A DNA stretch of 64,000 nucleotides. Origin: Vicugna pacos. Its lineage: Eukaryota > Chordata > Mammalia > Artiodactyla > Camelidae. Under the pieces are notes generated by a model. The model did no database searches. It saw nothing but the letters and a program-made list of their open reading frames with translations, and had not been told where the DNA came from. Below, one piece after another: positions 61,426 through 64,000 of this stretch. A program made the translations under genes and the position numbers. Where the stretch lies: NCBI RefSeq assembly GCF_048564905.1, contig NC_132989.1, positions 110,648,257 through 110,712,256 of the forward strand. The letters run 5' to 3'. The stretch's first letter is position 1; each line of letters begins with the position of its first letter.

Positions 61426-61429
61426 CAAC

Positions 61430-61620
61430 TCTACGCTTTCTCATCACTCTGTTCAGAATCATTTCTCCTTATAATCCAATGAGATGTTTAAATGCCTGTC
61501 TCTCCCACTAGCTCCTTGAGAGCTGAGACTAGCCCAGGCTTTCTTTGTATCCTTCGCTGTATCTGGTATGCTGCTTCACAGATTTAGTAAGTGTTCAAAA
61601 AAATGCCTGTTGAAATAACG
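61430..61620 (+). repeat. L2 LINE 3' end
   Basis: CTCTCCCACTAGCTCCTTGA, CTTTCTTTGTATCCTTCGCT and TTAGTAAGTGTTCAAAAAAA, then TGTTGAAATAA, match the L2 terminus. Confidence 0.6.
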
Positions 61621-62074
61621 AGTTGCAGAATCTGATTTTTGGCACTTATTTTTAAGTAGGAATGTTAGTCAAGCTATTGCCTCCCACAGGACGATTTAAA
61701 CCTTTTCTCCAATTATGCAACTGAATGTTCTAAAGAGGTTTCCCACATTAGCAGGCACCGAGGAGTTTGTAGGAGACTTGGAGGCCCTTCCCAGAGCCAG
61801 CGTGGCCCTGACTTTCTGCAAGCCACATTCCTTTCCTAATGTTCCCCTTGAAAAACAAAGAAAAGAGCAAAGGAAAATCTACCAAGCCAAGACTTTTTAG
61901 TGGCCAGTTGAAACCCAGTTCAACCACGCTGCTTTTCTAAGTGCCTCTCTTTTCCTTGCCCCTGATTATGGCCTCCAAACCAACAGCCAAAAATATAGGA
62001 TATGGGAAAACTTGAGTAAGAACAAAACTGGAATTTCAGTCTTTGGGGGAATAAAGCTTTTGTTGGTGGTGGTG

Positions 62075-62077
<3 letters not shown>

Positions 62078-62110
<33 letters not shown>
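62078..62110. repeat. (CT)n microsatellite
   Basis: Pure CT tract of about 16 units, preceded by a GTTGGTGGTGGTG run. Confidence 0.9.
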
Positions 62111-62112
<2 letters not shown>

Positions 62113-62144
62113 TAAATCTCAAGACTTATCAGGTGGTAGCTAAG

Positions 62145-62215
62145 TCGATCAATAGATATTTATTGAGCCCTATTCTGTGACACATATTGTGCCTCTAGTG
62201 ATTTTATGCTGTGGA
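62145..62215 (+). repeat. Ancient repeat fragment (AATAGATATTTATTGAGCCC type)
   Basis: ATCAATAGATATTTATTGAG with CCCTATTCTGTGACACATAT is a diverged piece of the same common repeat type as at 27.0 kb. Confidence 0.4.
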
Positions 62216-62339
62216 CCATCATTTGCATGTCAATGTTGTTAAAAACATTTCTGCCTATTGAGAAAAAACTTCTTCAAGGCTAGTGAGGAATCACCTAACT
62301 CATGTGAAATTTTATTCTGTGATGGATTCTGTTAAAGCC

Positions 62340-62630
62340 GGCCAGGGTCCATTTTTTTCTTCTTCAAAGGCCCACAGACTACAATTCCCAGACTTCCTTG
62401 CAGTTAGATGGGGCCATGTGACCATATTCTGTCCAATGTGATATGTACACTCCTCTTTGTGGACCTCTATTCTCCATCCCCCATCCACATCAGCCCTGGT
62501 GGCAACATGTCCTAGATGGTAAAGGTACAAGATGGAGCAGAGCTACCCAATTGGAAATGGACTAGGATGTTAGTGAAATACACTTTTACTTTTGTTAAGC
62601 CCTCAAAACTCAAGGGTCTATTCGTTAGCA
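62340..62630 (+). mobile_element. MaLR-like LTR fossil, diverged
   Basis: ACTACAATTCCCAGACTTCC followed by GGGGCCATGTGACCATATTC and TGTCCAATGTGATATG matches the same ancient LTR-like family as the copy near 50.9-51.3 kb. The right end is unclear because a SINE follows at 62640. It has no coding capacity. Confidence 0.45.
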
Positions 62631-62639
62631 CAAATTTTT

Positions 62640-62768
62640 ATTAAAAAAAATTGGGGGGAGGTAATTACATTTGTTTGTTTTTTTGTTTGTTTATTTATGG
62701 AGGTATTGGGGATTGAACCCAGGACATCATGAGCATGGGCTGTACCACTGAGCGATACCCTCCCCACC
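62640..62768 (-). repeat. Camelid tRNA-Ala-derived SINE
   Basis: The minus-strand reading runs GGGGAGGGTATCGCTCAGTG, then a diverged anticodon arm, GGTTCAATC and CCAATACCTCC, followed by an AAACAAACA-type tail. It sits just past a MaLR-like LTR fossil upstream of TRIO. I saw no clear flanking duplication. Confidence 0.85.
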
Positions 62769-62820
62769 CCTAACAACCTTTTGACTAATGTGTATCTTTT
62801 CTTCAGTTTAGAATTGTTCA

Positions 62821-62843
62821 GTTGGTTGGTGGGTTGGTTGGTT
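62821..62843. repeat. (GGTT)n simple repeat
   Basis: Five to six GGTT units with one irregular unit. Confidence 0.75.
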
Positions 62844-63169
62844 TAAATTCTTTCTGAAGGACCATGTCCTTCTTCTTCATTCATGAATATGGCTCAGCGA
62901 ATCATCCTGAGAAGAAATACACATGCCCTAGACACCAATGCTCTGGCCCAGCTTTTTTATTGGCTTTCTGTGGTCTGACCCCAGCTCGATTCCTTGCTAG
63001 TCTACTGGCCCCAAACCTCACAAGGCATGTTTTTATGGCTTTGTTTCTCGTATCTTCCCCTAGGAAGCTTATCAAGACCTTATTTCAGCTTCTAAAGCCT
63101 AGCTTATTCTAAAATGAGCTAATGAAATGAAATTAAACCCTATGGACATTTAGCCTTACCCTCCTGGAG

Positions 63170-63570
63170 TGTTCATTGTAACAAAACTCCTTAAGAGAGT
63201 TGTGTAGTCTGGTCTCCACTTCCTCACCTCCTGTTCTCCCCCTAGTCTGCTGCAGGGTGGCCTCCCTCTGCAGCACTCCATGGCTCCCTACTGCTCATCT
63301 TAATCGTCAGTGTGGCAGATGAGATCTGGCCCATGTTTCCCAGCAGCCTCATCTTTACTGTCTCCACGTTACTGAGCTACTTGTCCTTTGCAAGTGCATT
63401 TCTCCCCCAGTCACATGAGACTTCCCCCAGAGAAGCTTCCCTCAGCCCCCAAAGCACGTACAATAAATCTCTTAGCTGTCTGCATGGAGTCCCAGCTTGA
63501 ATGCTATCCTATTGCCATCACGGTATTATAATTTCCTGTGCATGTGTATGTGCCTCCCAGCTGAGCGGGG
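63170..63570 (+). repeat. L2 LINE fragment
   Basis: Stretches such as GAGAAGCTTCCCTCAGCCCC and ATCACGGTATTATAATTTCC keep the order of the L2 3' UTR, but divergence is high. Confidence 0.45.
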
Positions 63571-63574
63571 GGTG

Positions 63575-64000
63575 TGTGGTGGGCTCTGTGTTGTACCACC
63601 AGGACTTGCCTTCAATAAAAGATGTGTTGCTGCAGCTGCTGGGAACACTGTCAGCAGACAGCCTTCAGTGGTCACCCGCTTCAGGGAGCCTCTCTGTTGA
63701 AGAAAGCGGTCTTGCCCAAGGTCATACCCATTCCTGTGGCAGCCTGTATCCAGACCAGTGAAGGGGGCTAAGGGCCTGGCCGTCTGAGCCAAACTGAGGA
63801 CGATGCTGATGGGCTATTCTGACTCCTTGATGCTGGCTGAGACCATCACCGGGCCTGCCTTGCAGCTGACAAATTCTGACAGCCCTTCATGTTCCTGAAA
63901 ATTGGACAGGGCCATTCACCAGAGGCAAAGGGTCATTCTCTCTGGAAGTAAGACATGAAGGTAGAAATGAAGAAACTAGTTGTGTTGTAATAACTGTCAT
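63575..64000. other. Right edge of the window, nothing assigned
   Basis: Overlapping short open frames on both strands and no recognisable repeat or exon. Confidence 0.4.

Overview
This is a window of mammalian nuclear DNA, most likely from a camelid (camel, llama or alpaca). Three copies of a SINE derived from tRNA-Ala(AGC), plus one internally deleted copy, carry the body and box A/box B typical of the camelid SINE. The younger L1 3' end at about 51.5 kb is of cetartiodactyl type. I saw no BovB or Bov-tA elements, which argues against a ruminant. The species call is an inference from these repeats.

The only protein-coding exon I can name is exon 1 of TRIO, on the minus strand at 46364-46520. 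It encodes the first 52 residues (MSGSSGGAAAPAASSGP...AAFFRS) of the large dual Rho/Rac guanine nucleotide exchange factor and ends in a clean splice donor. It lies in a CpG island of about 2 kb (about 45.1-47.1 kb) holding Sp1 boxes, a perfect kappa-B site overlapping an ETS core, a YY1-like element with a 10-codon uORF, and a dense G-quadruplex motif.

Because the gene runs toward lower coordinates, positions 1-46363 are the 5' part of TRIO intron 1; exon 2 was not found here. Positions from about 47.1 to 64 kb are upstream intergenic DNA. Both parts hold the usual mammalian repeats: old L1M 3' UTRs, L2 and MIR fragments, MER5-like DNA transposon remnants, MaLR LTR fossils upstream, and microsatellites. 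Most long open frames in the CpG island are by-products of GC richness.

Items worth a second look: a possible unannotated minus-strand exon inside intron 1 (25474-25616); a 65-bp direct tandem duplication and an unexplained segment of about 65 bp shared between 55.06 and 60.25 kb; a micro-insertion of about 45 bp of L1 tail inside an LTR fossil; and the promoter architecture of TRIO. I found no operon-like system, CRISPR array, RNA gene or obviously novel biological system.
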